Source: Ramlibacter montanisoli (lineage in GTDB: Bacteria > Pseudomonadota > Gammaproteobacteria > Burkholderiales > Burkholderiaceae_C). From it: a stretch of DNA of 64,000 bases. Of the stretch, positions 1-8,287 are shown one piece after another; position 1 is the stretch's first letter; each line of letters opens with the position of its first letter. The DNA lies in NCBI RefSeq assembly GCF_013087525.1, contig NZ_JABFCS010000001.1, positions 62,001 to 126,000 on the forward strand, written 5' to 3'. The notes under the pieces are model-generated. The model searched no databases. It was not told where the DNA came from and was given only the letters and a program-made list of their open reading frames with translations. A program made the position numbers and the translations under genes.

Positions 1-1951
1 AGACGTCCATCTTCGGGCCCTTCAGGGCCCAGGCGACCGGCCACCACTCGTAGATCGCCAGCAGCACCGCCGCCGTGAACAGCACGACGCCGGTGGTGAA
101 GCGCCCCTGCAGCCACTGCCCGGTGCCCGGCACCACGAAGGAGGCGATCACCTCGTGCCAGCGGCGCGGCGTGCGCGTGCCCAGGCTCTCGATCGCCACC
201 GTCTCGTCGGGCATCGCCGGCGAGGACATCAGCAGCTGCGCGACGCGCCGCGCGCTGGCCGAACTGGCGCAGCGGAACTGCAGCGTGGTGCCGGTGGTGA
301 AGGTGAGGGCCAGGTTGGGCGAGCGCACCAGCAGGCGCAGCCAGGGCGCGTGGCCGCGCGCGCCCGGCGCGTGCTCCGGCGGGCCGGCGAACACGACGGA
401 ACGGCGCGGCCACTCGCTGAGCAGGCGGCGCTCGCGCGCCGACGCCGCGAACAGCAGCACGCGCCGGTTGGTCACCAGCAGCCAGCGGTCCCGCCAGCCG
501 GGCAGGTACACCGATTCGCGCGCCACCTCGCCTTCCAGCTTCACCCGGTCGAAGTCGTCGTGCGAACGCAGCCACTCCACGGCGCGGTGGTTCAGCGCGG
601 GCTCATAGGCCGGCTGCGCCGCCAGCCGCTCGTGCCGCCACTGTTCCCAGAAGGCCACCGGCACCATGGGCACCAGCACGGTCAGCAGCATGAGGCGCAG
701 CGATCCGAAGACATCCGCCGGCGCCGGGCCGATCAGCCACAGGTGCAGCAGCGGGAAGGCGATGAACAGGGCTGCGGCGGCGACCGCCACCCGCACCGCG
801 AGCGGCAGCCCGTAGATGCGCATGCGCTGGCGTGCCAGGTCGCGCAGCGGCGCCGCCTGGGCCGCGGCCTGGCCGCCTTCGCGGGCGGCGATCAGCTCGC
901 GGGCGGCCAGCTTCTTGTGGCGCACATAGGCTGCGATGCCGGCCAGCAACAGCAGGGCCGACAACAGGAAGGCGTAGCGCGATCCCAGGGTGCGCCAGAA
1001 CTGGCGGTCCTCGCGCATCTGCCGCATCAGCGAACGCACCTGCGGGTCGCCGAAGGGCTCCTCCGTCAGCCGGTCGGGCGCGAAGCGCAGCACGCGGAAG
1101 CCGTCGCCGTCCACCGCCAGCAGCTTGCCGTCGAACCAGGCGATGTCGCGCAGCTGCAGGATGGGGTGCTCGTTGTAGACCACCTGCGAGCCGTCGGCGA
1201 ACACGTCCACCAGGTGGCCAGGCTCCATCAGGTGGCCCACGCGCGACAGGGTGGCGACGGGCGACTGGCCGGTGGCGGGCAGCGGCAGTCCCTGCGACGC
1301 GATCGCCTCGCCCAGGTAGGGATAGCCCGCGGGGGCCGGCCGCAGGCCGATCGTCTTCTTCACCGCCAGCGTCGACGCATCCAGCAGGTGCAGGGCGAAG
1401 CGGTTGGTGTCCGTGGTCCACCATCCTTCGGACGACCACCACAGCCCGTTGGTGAAGCGGTAGGTGCCGGGCGCCGTGCGCGCCTTGAAGCGGCCTTCGC
1501 GGTCGAACAGGAGCACGGCGTGCCCGCCACCGGTGCCGACGGCGATGGAGCCGTCGGGCGCAACCGCGAGGTGGATGGCGCGCAGGTAGTTGTCGACGAA
1601 GTCCGAAGGCCACTGCGGCGTGATGGTGCGCACGCGGGCCAGCGTGGCCCGCTCCACCACCTGCCAGGCGAGGTCGCCGCGGCTGGTGAGCAGGGCCTGG
1701 CCCTGCGGCGCCAGCACGATGTTGCTGATGGCCTCCGAGAAGCCCAGTTCACGCGCCGTGCGCTGCCCCTTGCGGCGGCCCTCGCGGTCCAGGATCCACA
1801 GATCCTCGTTGACCCCCAGCCAGACGGTGTTCTCGTCGATGGCCTGCAGCGCCCCCGGCCCCTGGATGGCCACGGACTTCTGGTTCGCGGCGTAGGTCGC
1901 GGCGATGCCCACGAGCGCGAGCGCGAGCAGCCAGGTGGCCAGCTGCTTCAT
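1..1951 (-). CDS. Large membrane protein with propeller-like and PH-like regions (partial)
   Basis: The gene reads leftward off the window edge, so its C-terminus is missing; 650 codons are visible without a stop. It begins MKQLATWLLALALVGIAA, an N-terminal membrane anchor. A beta-rich region to about residue 320 follows, with repeated short strand pairs (for example AVLLFDREGRFK) that suggest an NHL-like or propeller fold. Hydrophobic segments lie near residues 325-343, 382-405 and 417-437. Near 487-498 the stretch RWLLVTNRRVLLF resembles a strand of bacterial PH-like domains, and another hydrophobic segment follows near 610-637. I do not recognise the family. Domain names are inference from composition and motif shape; that the frame is open and membrane-bound is seen directly. 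Confidence 0.75.
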   Translation of the reverse strand, partial: MKQLATWLLALALVGIAATYAANQKSVAIQGPGALQAIDENTVWLGVNEDLWILDREGRRKGQRTARELGFSEAISNIVLAPQGQALLTSRGDLAWQVVERATLARVRTITPQWPSDFVDNYLRAIHLAVAPDGSIAVGTGGGHAVLLFDREGRFKARTAPGTYRFTNGLWWSSEGWWTTDTNRFALHLLDASTLAVKKTIGLRPAPAGYPYLGEAIASQGLPLPATGQSPVATLSRVGHLMEPGHLVDVFADGSQVVYNEHPILQLRDIAWFDGKLLAVDGDGFRVLRFAPDRLTEEPFGDPQVRSLMRQMREDRQFWRTLGSRYAFLLSALLLLAGIAAYVRHKKLAARELIAAREGGQAAAQAAPLRDLARQRMRIYGLPLAVRVAVAAAALFIAFPLLHLWLIGPAPADVFGSLRLMLLTVLVPMVPVAFWEQWRHERLAAQPAYEPALNHRAVEWLRSHDDFDRVKLEGEVARESVYLPGWRDRWLLVTNRRVLLFAASARERRLLSEWPRRSVVFAGPPEHAPGARGHAPWLRLLVRSPNLALTFTTGTTLQFRCASSASARRVAQLLMSSPAMPDETVAIESLGTRTPRRWHEVIASFVVPGTGQWLQGRFTTGVVLFTAAVLLAIYEWWPVAWALKGPKMDV

Positions 1952-2016
1952 GCCTTGCGCCGATTCCGGACGATTCCCCATCGCGATCCCGCCTTCCTTG
2001 TTCTTTTCTTCGTTGT

Positions 2017-2715
2017 TCAGAGGGACAGCCGGTCCAGCAGCTGCTTGACCTCTGCGGGGAGCGTGAGCACCTCCGGATTGGTGATGATGCCGATGCCCAG
2101 CGCATCGAGGCCCTCCAGCATCCGGCAGTCGAAGCTTACATCGGGCTGCTTCAGGCACTCCACGACGCCGCGCGCGGCGGCCGTGACCGGGTAGCGGCCC
2201 GGGTGGAAGCTGTAGACCATGTCCTCTGCATTGCGCGGGTAGACCGTGCGTTCCAGCAGGTCGGACGGGTACTTGCGGTCGGTCATGGTCTTGATCGCGT
2301 AGGCCATGCGCGGGCCCAGTTCCGGCAGCGGCTGCCGCGTGTCCACCGTGTGGGCGCCGTGCAGGCCCACCATCGTGTGCGCGATCGGGCGGCCGTCGGT
2401 GAACGAGCGCTGCGTTCCGCTCAGGAAGATCAGGCCGCAGGCCGACTCGCACTTGCCGGAGACGGCGGTGGGCAGGCCCTCGCTGCGGATGCGGAAGCCG
2501 AGGTGGTAGCCGTTCCACAGGTCGCCGCCGGGGCTTTCGTGCAGCAGCACCAGCCTGACCTTGTGGCTGGAGAGGTGGTCGCGCAGGCGCACCAGGTCGG
2601 TGCTGACGACGGGGCCGGACATCACCAGCGTGTCGCCGACCATGTGGAATTCCATCGCCCGCGCGCCGGGCGACAGGGCGGCGGCCAGGAGCAGCGTTGA
2701 CAGGATGCGGCGCAT
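2017..2715 (-). CDS. Secreted ClpP/crotonase-fold periplasmic protein (COG3904-like)
   Basis: A 232-residue protein with a clear Sec signal peptide (MRRILSTLLLAAALSPGARA, cleavage about residue 20). The mature part has the layout of periplasmic ClpP-like proteins: an HESPGGDLWNG turn where the ClpP oxyanion strand sits, and SGKCESACGLIFLSG around residues 85-100, where an SAC motif takes the place of the ClpP nucleophile elbow. These proteins are usually annotated as predicted periplasmic proteins of unknown substrate. It lies between the membrane protein to its left and nadB. Catalytic activity is uncertain because no complete Ser-His-Asp triad can be assigned by eye. Confidence 0.7.
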   Translation of the reverse strand: MRRILSTLLLAAALSPGARAMEFHMVGDTLVMSGPVVSTDLVRLRDHLSSHKVRLVLLHESPGGDLWNGYHLGFRIRSEGLPTAVSGKCESACGLIFLSGTQRSFTDGRPIAHTMVGLHGAHTVDTRQPLPELGPRMAYAIKTMTDRKYPSDLLERTVYPRNAEDMVYSFHPGRYPVTAAARGVVECLKQPDVSFDCRMLEGLDALGIGIITNPEVLTLPAEVKQLLDRLSL

Positions 2716-2800
2716 GCGAGTCCCCTCGTGGAACGCAGCGAGGCGCCCACTGCAGGGGGTTATAGCAACTGCCCGATGAGCCAGCCAGTGCGGCTGCTGG

Positions 2801-2830
2801 AAAAAGTCACGCGCCCGCGCGCGCGGGCGC
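2801..2830 (-). terminator. Rho-independent terminator of nadB
   Basis: Read on the minus strand, a GC-only stem (GCGCCCGC / GCGGGCGC around a GCGC loop) is followed by GTGACTTTTT. The hairpin starts at the nadB stop codon, so transcription probably ends immediately after that gene. Confidence 0.75.
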
Positions 2831-4410
2831 TAGACGGGCTTCAGCACCGTCGGAACGGCGACCTCTGCCATCCGGGGGTAGTCACGGCTGAAATGCAGGC
2901 CGCGGCTCTCGTGCCGCGACTGCGCGGACTTCACGATCAGGTCGGCCACCGTCACCAGGTTGCGCAGTTCCAGCAGGTCGCGCGTGACATGGAAGGCGCT
3001 GTAGAACTCCTGGATCTCTTCCTGCAGCAGCTGGATGCGGTGTGCGGCGCGGTCCAGGCGCTTGTTGGTCCGGACGATGCCCACGTAGTCCCACATGAAG
3101 CGGCGCAGCTCGTCCCAGTTGTGCGAGATCACCACCGCCTCGTCGGCGTCGGTCACGCGGCTGTCGTCCCACTGCGGGATCTCCGGCACCGCCGGCATGG
3201 GCGTGGCCAGGATGTCGCTGGCGGCGGAGCGCGCGAACACCATGCATTCCACCAGCGAGTTGCTGGCCAGCCGGTTGGCGCCGTGCAGTCCCGTGTACGC
3301 CGTCTCGCCGATGGCGTGCAAACCGTCCACGTCGGTGCGGCCGGAAAGATCCGTGTGGATGCCGCCGCAGGTGTAGTGCGCCGCGGGCACCACCGGGATC
3401 GGCTGGCGCGTGATGTCGATGCCCAGTTCCAGGCAGCGCGCGTGGATGTTCGGGAAGTGCTCCTTCACGAACTCCGGCGGCTGGTGCGAGATGTCCAGCA
3501 GCACGCAGTCCAGGCCGTGCTTCTTCATCTCGAAGTCGATCGCGCGCGCCACCACGTCGCGCGGCGCCAGTTCGAGGCGCTGGTCGTGGTTCGGCATGAA
3601 GCGCGTGCCGTCGGGCAGCACCAGCTTGCCGCCTTCGCCGCGCACCGCCTCGGAGATCAGGAAGTTCTTGACGTGCGGGTGGTACAGGCAGGTCGGGTGG
3701 AACTGGATGAACTCCATGTTCGTCACCCGGCAGCCCGCGCGCCAGGCCGCCGCGATGCCGTCGCCGGTGGACGTGTCGGGGTTGGTGGTGTACAGGTACA
3801 CCTTGCCCGCGCCGCCGGTGGCCAGGATGGTGTGCGGCGCACGGAAGGTCACCACCTCGTCGGTGGTCTCGTCCAGCGCATAGAGGCCCAGGCAGCGGTT
3901 CGGCTGCATGCCCAGCTTGCCGGCCACGATCAGGTCCACCAGCATGTGGTGTTCCAGCATGGTGATGTTGGGCGTCTGCTTGACGCGCCGGATCAGCGTC
4001 TGCTGCACGGCGGCGCCGGTGGCGTCGGTCACGTGCACGATGCGGCGCGCGCTGTGGCCGCCCTCGCGCGTCAGGTGCAGGTGGCCGTCCTCCTCGGAGA
4101 AGGGCACGCCCAGGCTGCGCAGCCACTCCACGCTTTCCGGCGCGTGCTCGACCACGAAGCGGGTGGCGGCGGGGTCCGAGAGGCCGGCGCCGGCCACCAG
4201 CGTGTCGTCCACGTGGGCGTCGAAGCTGTCGCTGCGGTCCATCACGGCGGCGATGCCGCCCTGCGCCCAGCCGCTGGAGCCGTCGCTCATGGAGCGCTTG
4301 GTCAGGATGGCGACCCGGTGCGTGGGCGCCAGGTGCAGCGCCGCGGACAGGCCGGCCAGGCCGCTGCCCACGATCAGGACGTCGAAGTCGCGGGGAAGGG
4401 CCTGGCTCAA
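2830..4410 (-). CDS. nadB: L-aspartate oxidase
   Basis: Oxidises L-aspartate to iminoaspartate, the first step of de novo NAD synthesis, as a cytoplasmic FAD enzyme. The 526 residues match the family length. The N-terminal dinucleotide-binding motif [15 protein letters not shown] is at about residues 14-28. The succinate-dehydrogenase-like signatures [11 protein letters not shown] and [16 protein letters not shown] are present, as is the C-terminal FAD-contact motif [12 protein letters not shown]. The start fits [17 protein letters not shown]. The frame is intact. It is followed by a strong terminator and preceded by scpA, which reads the same way with a 25-base gap. No nadA or nadC is in the window. 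Confidence 0.97.
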   Translation of the reverse strand: MSQALPRDFDVLIVGSGLAGLSAALHLAPTHRVAILTKRSMSDGSSGWAQGGIAAVMDRSDSFDAHVDDTLVAGAGLSDPAATRFVVEHAPESVEWLRSLGVPFSEEDGHLHLTREGGHSARRIVHVTDATGAAVQQTLIRRVKQTPNITMLEHHMLVDLIVAGKLGMQPNRCLGLYALDETTDEVVTFRAPHTILATGGAGKVYLYTTNPDTSTGDGIAAAWRAGCRVTNMEFIQFHPTCLYHPHVKNFLISEAVRGEGGKLVLPDGTRFMPNHDQRLELAPRDVVARAIDFEMKKHGLDCVLLDISHQPPEFVKEHFPNIHARCLELGIDITRQPIPVVPAAHYTCGGIHTDLSGRTDVDGLHAIGETAYTGLHGANRLASNSLVECMVFARSAASDILATPMPAVPEIPQWDDSRVTDADEAVVISHNWDELRRFMWDYVGIVRTNKRLDRAAHRIQLLQEEIQEFYSAFHVTRDLLELRNLVTVADLIVKSAQSRHESRGLHFSRDYPRMAEVAVPTVLKPV

Positions 4411-4435
4411 GGCAGTGCCTCCGTTGTCGTTGTTG

Positions 4436-5295
4436 TCAGGCGGGCTGGTAGGCCAGTCGCACGTAGATCGGGGCGTAGGCTTCCGCCTGCGTCACCTCGA
4501 TCAGGGTTTCCTTGGCGAGCTCCAGGGTGGCGATGAAGGTGACGATCAGCACCGGCACGCCCTTGCCCGGGTCGAACAGGTGCTCGAATTCCACGAACTT
4601 GCGGCCCTGCAGCTTCTTCAGGACCATGCTCATGTGCTCGCGCACCGAGAGTTCCTCGCGGGTGATCTTGTGGTGCTGGATCAGCTTGGCGCGGCGCAGG
4701 ATGTCGCGCCAGGCTTCCTGCAGGTCGACCGCGTCCACGTCGGGGAAGCGGGGCTGCAGCGACTGCTCGATGTAGACCTGCGCGCGCAGCACGTCGCGGC
4801 CCACCTGCGGCATCTCGTTGAGGCGGAAGGCCGCGGCCTTCATCTGCTCGTATTCGAGCAGGCGGCGCACGAGTTCGGCGCGCGGGTCCTCGGCTTCCTG
4901 GCCTTCCGCCGTCTTCTTGGGCGGCAGCAGCATGCGCGACTTGATCTCGATCAGCATCGCCGCCATCAGCAGGTATTCCGCCGCCAGCTCAGGTTGCGCT
5001 CGCGGATCTCGTCGACGTAGGTCAGGTACTGGCGGGTCACCGCCGCCATCGGGATGTCGAGGATGTTGAAGTTCTGCTTGCGGATCAGGTACAGCAGCAG
5101 GTCCAGCGGGCCCTCGAAGGCCTCCAGGAAGATCTCCAGCGCGTCCGGCGGGATGTACAGGTCCTGCGGCATGGCGAACAGCGGTTCGCCGTACAGGCGC
5201 GCCAGGGCGACCTGGTCCACCACCTGGGGCAGCCCGGTCTCCTCCGGAGCCGGCGGCTCCGGCAGCTCCGGCAGGACGGTTTCGCTGCTGTCCAT
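4436..5295 (-). CDS. scpA: Segregation and condensation protein A (frame break)
   Basis: The kleisin subunit of the SMC-ScpA-ScpB condensin. The first frame starts [15 protein letters not shown] and contains the ScpA signature [16 protein letters not shown]. The second continues [16 protein letters not shown] through the conserved middle and the C-terminal winged-helix region ending YVRLAYQPA. The frames join if one C is restored at 4990-4991 (minus strand CTGAGC to CTGGAGC), giving the family sequence [18 protein letters not shown]. Corrected length is about 286 residues, normal for the family. A one-base deletion in a conserved essential-type gene fits the consensus-error pattern seen across the window. 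The DUF3460 gene lies 14 bases upstream, a typical betaproteobacterial pairing. Confidence 0.93.
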
Positions 5296-5309
5296 GACGC
5301 GAGGCCGCT

Positions 5310-5537
5310 TCAGCGGCGCTGGCGCGGGTCGTCGCCGTACACGTAGGCCTTCTGCGGAACGCGGGCGTCCTTCCAGTCGGCGATCGCCTGGCGGTCCAGG
5401 TTCTTGTCCCACCAGATCGCGCGGCCGGCGCGCTGCTGCGCCTCCAGGTCCGGCTTGTCGGTCTTGAGCTGGTCGATGAACTGGGTCACCTCCGAACGGT
5501 AGTCGGGGCGCCGGAAGATGCGTTGCAGGAAGGACAT
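5310..5537 (-). CDS. DUF3460 family small protein
   Basis: A 75-residue basic protein (MSFLQRIFRRPDYRSEV start) with the DUF3460 features: an N-terminal amphipathic helix, ATQ/VTQFI-like helix, and a Trp-rich core GRAIWWDKNLDRQ. The family has no known function and is found in betaproteobacteria immediately upstream of scpA, as here. A longer upstream extension of the same frame is out-of-frame SulP sequence, so the start at the conserved MSFLQR is preferred. Confidence 0.88.
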   Translation of the reverse strand: MSFLQRIFRRPDYRSEVTQFIDQLKTDKPDLEAQQRAGRAIWWDKNLDRQAIADWKDARVPQKAYVYGDDPRQRR

Positions 5538-5572
5538 GGCGCCCATTTTACCGGGGGCCTTGCCGGGCCCTT

Positions 5573-7232
5573 TCAGGCCGCCACTTCCTCGGACGCCAGG
5601 TGCCGCGCCAGCTCCTCGCCGAAGCCGGCCCGCTCGATCACTTCCCGGGGCTGTTCCTGCAGGTTTTCGATCCTCAGCGTGCCCCGGCGCAGCAGGATCA
5701 CCTTGTGCAGCTGGCGCAGGAGTCCAGGCCGGAGGTGTCCAGGTGCACCAGGTGCAGGGCGTCCAGCACCACCTCGCCGCCTTCCGGCGCGTTCTCCACC
5801 GCCTGCACCATCGGGTCGACCTTGGCGGTGGCACCGAAGAAGAGAGATCCGTAGAGGCGGTAGCGCAGCACGGGTCCCTCGCGGCCCACCAGTTCGACGC
5901 TGAACAGGGAGCTCATTTTCTGGATGAACAGCACGCAGGCCGCCACCAGCCCCACCTGCACCGCCACCGTCAGGTCGAAGACGACGGTGAGCGCGAAGGT
6001 GCCCAGCATCAGCACGCGGTAGTGGGTGCTGTATTTCTTCAGGTGGGCGAACTCGCGCCACTCGCCCATGTTCCAGGCGGTGAAGAACAGGATTCCGGCC
6101 AGCACCGACAGGGGCACCAGCAGCGCGAGCGGGGCGGCCACGAGCACCACGGCCGCGATCAGGGCGGAATGGATCACCCCGCGATTGGAGACGTGGCGCC
6201 GGCGCGGATGTTGGTGACCGTGCGGGCAATGGTGCCGGTGGCGGGCATGCCACCGAAGAAGGGAACGACGAAGTTCGCGATCCCTTGCGCCATCAGCTCC
6301 TGGTTGGGGTCGTGCCGGGGCAGGCCGGACAGCTGGTCGGCCACGCGCGCGCACAGCAGGGACTCGATGGCGCCGAGAAGTGCGATGGTGATGGTCGGCG
6401 TCACCAGCAGCTTGACGGTTTCCCAGCTGAAGTCGGGCAGGGCGAAGGCGGGCAGGCCGGCCGGGATGCTGCCGAAGCGGCTGCCGATGGTCTCCACCGG
6501 CAGGGCGAAGTACCAGGCCGCGAGGGTGAGGGTGACCAGCGCGACGACCGGCCCCGGCACACGGGCGCCCACCTCGCTGGCTTCCTTCAGGCCCGGGATC
6601 TCGCCGGTCAGGCGCTGCGGCAGCCGCGCGCTCCACAGCCGCGGCCAGAGGAAAAGGCCGAGGAAGCAGGCCAGCCCGAGGGCGAAGGCGTACGCATTGA
6701 AGCTGTGCAGGTTGGCGCCTATGGTGCGCAGCTGGGCGAAGAAGTCGGCGGGCATCTTCGCGACGTCGAGCCCCAGCCAGTCCTTCACCTGCGAGGCGGC
6801 GATCAGCACCGCGATGCCGTTGGTGAAGCCGATGACGATGCTGACCGGCACGTAGCGCACCAGCCGCCCGAGGCGCAGCAGTCCCATCACGAACAGCAGC
6901 ACGCCGGCGCAGGCGGTGGCGATCAGCAGGTTGGCCACCCCGTAGCGTTCGATGATGCCGTAGACGATGACGATGAAGGCGCCGGCGGGCCCGCCGATCT
7001 GCACGGCGGAACCTCCCAGCACGGCGATCAGCACGCCGGCGATGATGGCGGTCCACAGGCCTGCTTCGGGCTTCAGGCCGGAAGCGATCGCGAAGGCCAT
7101 CGCGAGGGGGAGCGCGACGACGCCGACGGTGAGGCCGGCGCCGAGGTCGCGCAGGAAGCGGTCGCGCCCGTAGCCCTGCATGGCGCTGAACAGGCGGGGC
7201 CGGAACGGGGCGAGGGGGACCGGCGGAGGCAT
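5573..7232 (-). CDS. SulP family anion transporter with STAS domain (two frame breaks)
   Basis: A SulP/SLC26 permease for inorganic anions such as sulfate or bicarbonate. The N-terminal two thirds hold the family core: LGAGLTVGVVALPLAMAFAI, the IGFTNGIAVLIAASQVKDWLG segment and the GGMPATGTIARTVTNIRAG signature. The C-terminus is a STAS domain with LDALHLVHLDTSGLDS. Three frames must be joined. One G is missing from a run at about 6181 (restores SPIAGVIHSALIAAVVLVA) and one C at about 5715 (restores TSGLDSLRQLHKVILL). Corrected length is about 553 residues, as expected. Both breaks are single-base contractions in homopolymers. Transported ion cannot be told from the sequence. Confidence 0.9.
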
Positions 7233-7299
7233 CGCCGCCGATTGTGCACCCGCGTCCCCGCGCCACCCTGACGCTGTGGGCCGCGGGCAACGTGCCGGC

Positions 7300-8052
7300 T
7301 TAGGGGCCGGTGGGCAGCAGGTGCTGGCGCACGTCGCGCAGGAAGGGCCGCAGCGCCAGCAGCCACAGGCCGATGGCCAGCGGCAAGGTGCTGACGAAAC
7401 CGAGGTACTTGAAGCCCAGGGCGCCGGCGAAGCCGCCGACGAAGAAGCACATGACCAGCAGCGTGTGGATCCGCAGCTTCTGCCGGTTGGCCAGCACCGG
7501 GTCGCGGCCCTGCTCGCGCGGGTTGATGTAGACCAGCTTGCCCAGCTCGATGCCGATGTCCGTGACCAGTCCGGTGACGTGCGTGGTGCGGATCTCGGCA
7601 CGCGAGATCTTGGTGATCACCGCGTTCTGCAGGCCCATGATGAAACAGAGCAGCACCACGGTGAGCGGCAGGAACAGGGGTTCGAACAGGCCGATGGAGG
7701 CGCCGGCGACGCCGAACACCAGCAGCGCCACCGACTCCAGGAACAGCGGCAGGCCGTAGGCGCTGTGCAGGCGCCGGCGCAGGCCCCAGTTGACCAGGAT
7801 GGCGGTGCTCATGGCGCCGCCGACGAAGGCCAGGATGGCGCCGGCCGCCGCGACCGCCAGCGTCACGCGTCCCAGCACCAGGTTGTCGGCGATGGACGAG
7901 AGCATCCCCGACATGTGCGAGGTGTACTGGCCCACGGCGAGGAATCCGCCGGCGTTGGTGGCGCCGGCGACGAAGGCGAGGAAGGCGCCCAGGCGGACGT
8001 TGGCCTGCGTGGTGCGGTCGACGTCGGTCCAGCCCCGGATGAACGCGAACAT
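7300..8052 (-). CDS. DUF1275 (YoaK-like) membrane protein
   Basis: A 250-residue integral membrane protein with six or so hydrophobic segments. The conserved start of the family is visible: FLAFVAGATNAGGFLAVGQY followed by TSHMSGMLSSIADNL. A second conserved patch, FIMGLQNAVITKISRAEIRTTHVTG, lies past the middle. DUF1275 proteins are widespread and uncharacterised; a transport role is often assumed but not shown. The frame is intact. It reads leftward, ending 68 bases before the SulP gene. Confidence 0.88.
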   Translation of the reverse strand: MFAFIRGWTDVDRTTQANVRLGAFLAFVAGATNAGGFLAVGQYTSHMSGMLSSIADNLVLGRVTLAVAAAGAILAFVGGAMSTAILVNWGLRRRLHSAYGLPLFLESVALLVFGVAGASIGLFEPLFLPLTVVLLCFIMGLQNAVITKISRAEIRTTHVTGLVTDIGIELGKLVYINPREQGRDPVLANRQKLRIHTLLVMCFFVGGFAGALGFKYLGFVSTLPLAIGLWLLALRPFLRDVRQHLLPTGP

Positions 8053-8067
8053 CGCCGGGGCAGGTCC

Positions 8068-8277
8068 TTACTTGTCGTCGCTGGAGGGCAGCACCGCGCC
8101 GGCCGCCGCTCCGACGGCTGCGCCGGTCAGCTTGACCGTGCCGACGGCCGCATCGACCGCCAGCGAGCCGGCGGTGACCGCCAGTCCGGCGGCCGTGCCG
8201 GCAACGGTGATGACGGTGCAGCCGGAGAGGGCGGCCGCGGCCAGGGCCACGAGGGCGGTGCGGAAGAGGTACGGCAT
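8068..8277 (-). CDS. Small lipoprotein, NF038104-like
   Basis: A 69-residue protein beginning MPYLFRTALVALAAAALSGC, a signal peptide ending in a lipobox with Cys20 as the lipidation site. The mature part is rich in Ala, Gly and Val (AGTAAGLAVTAGSLAVDAAV) with a charged tail PSSDDK, resembling small glycine-zipper-like outer-membrane lipoproteins found next to metG in related bacteria. It ends 15 bases before the DUF1275 start. Function unknown. Confidence 0.75.
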   Translation of the reverse strand: MPYLFRTALVALAAAALSGCTVITVAGTAAGLAVTAGSLAVDAAVGTVKLTGAAVGAAAGAVLPSSDDK

Positions 8278-8287
8278 GGGCCCCAGC

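Noticed and set aside
2728..4536. A long rightward open frame of about 600 codons opposite nadB
   Set aside because: It is the antisense shadow of a GC-rich gene: His/Val/Arg-rich with no domain, and nadB on the other strand is unambiguous. Similar antisense frames opposite other genes were ignored for the same reason.
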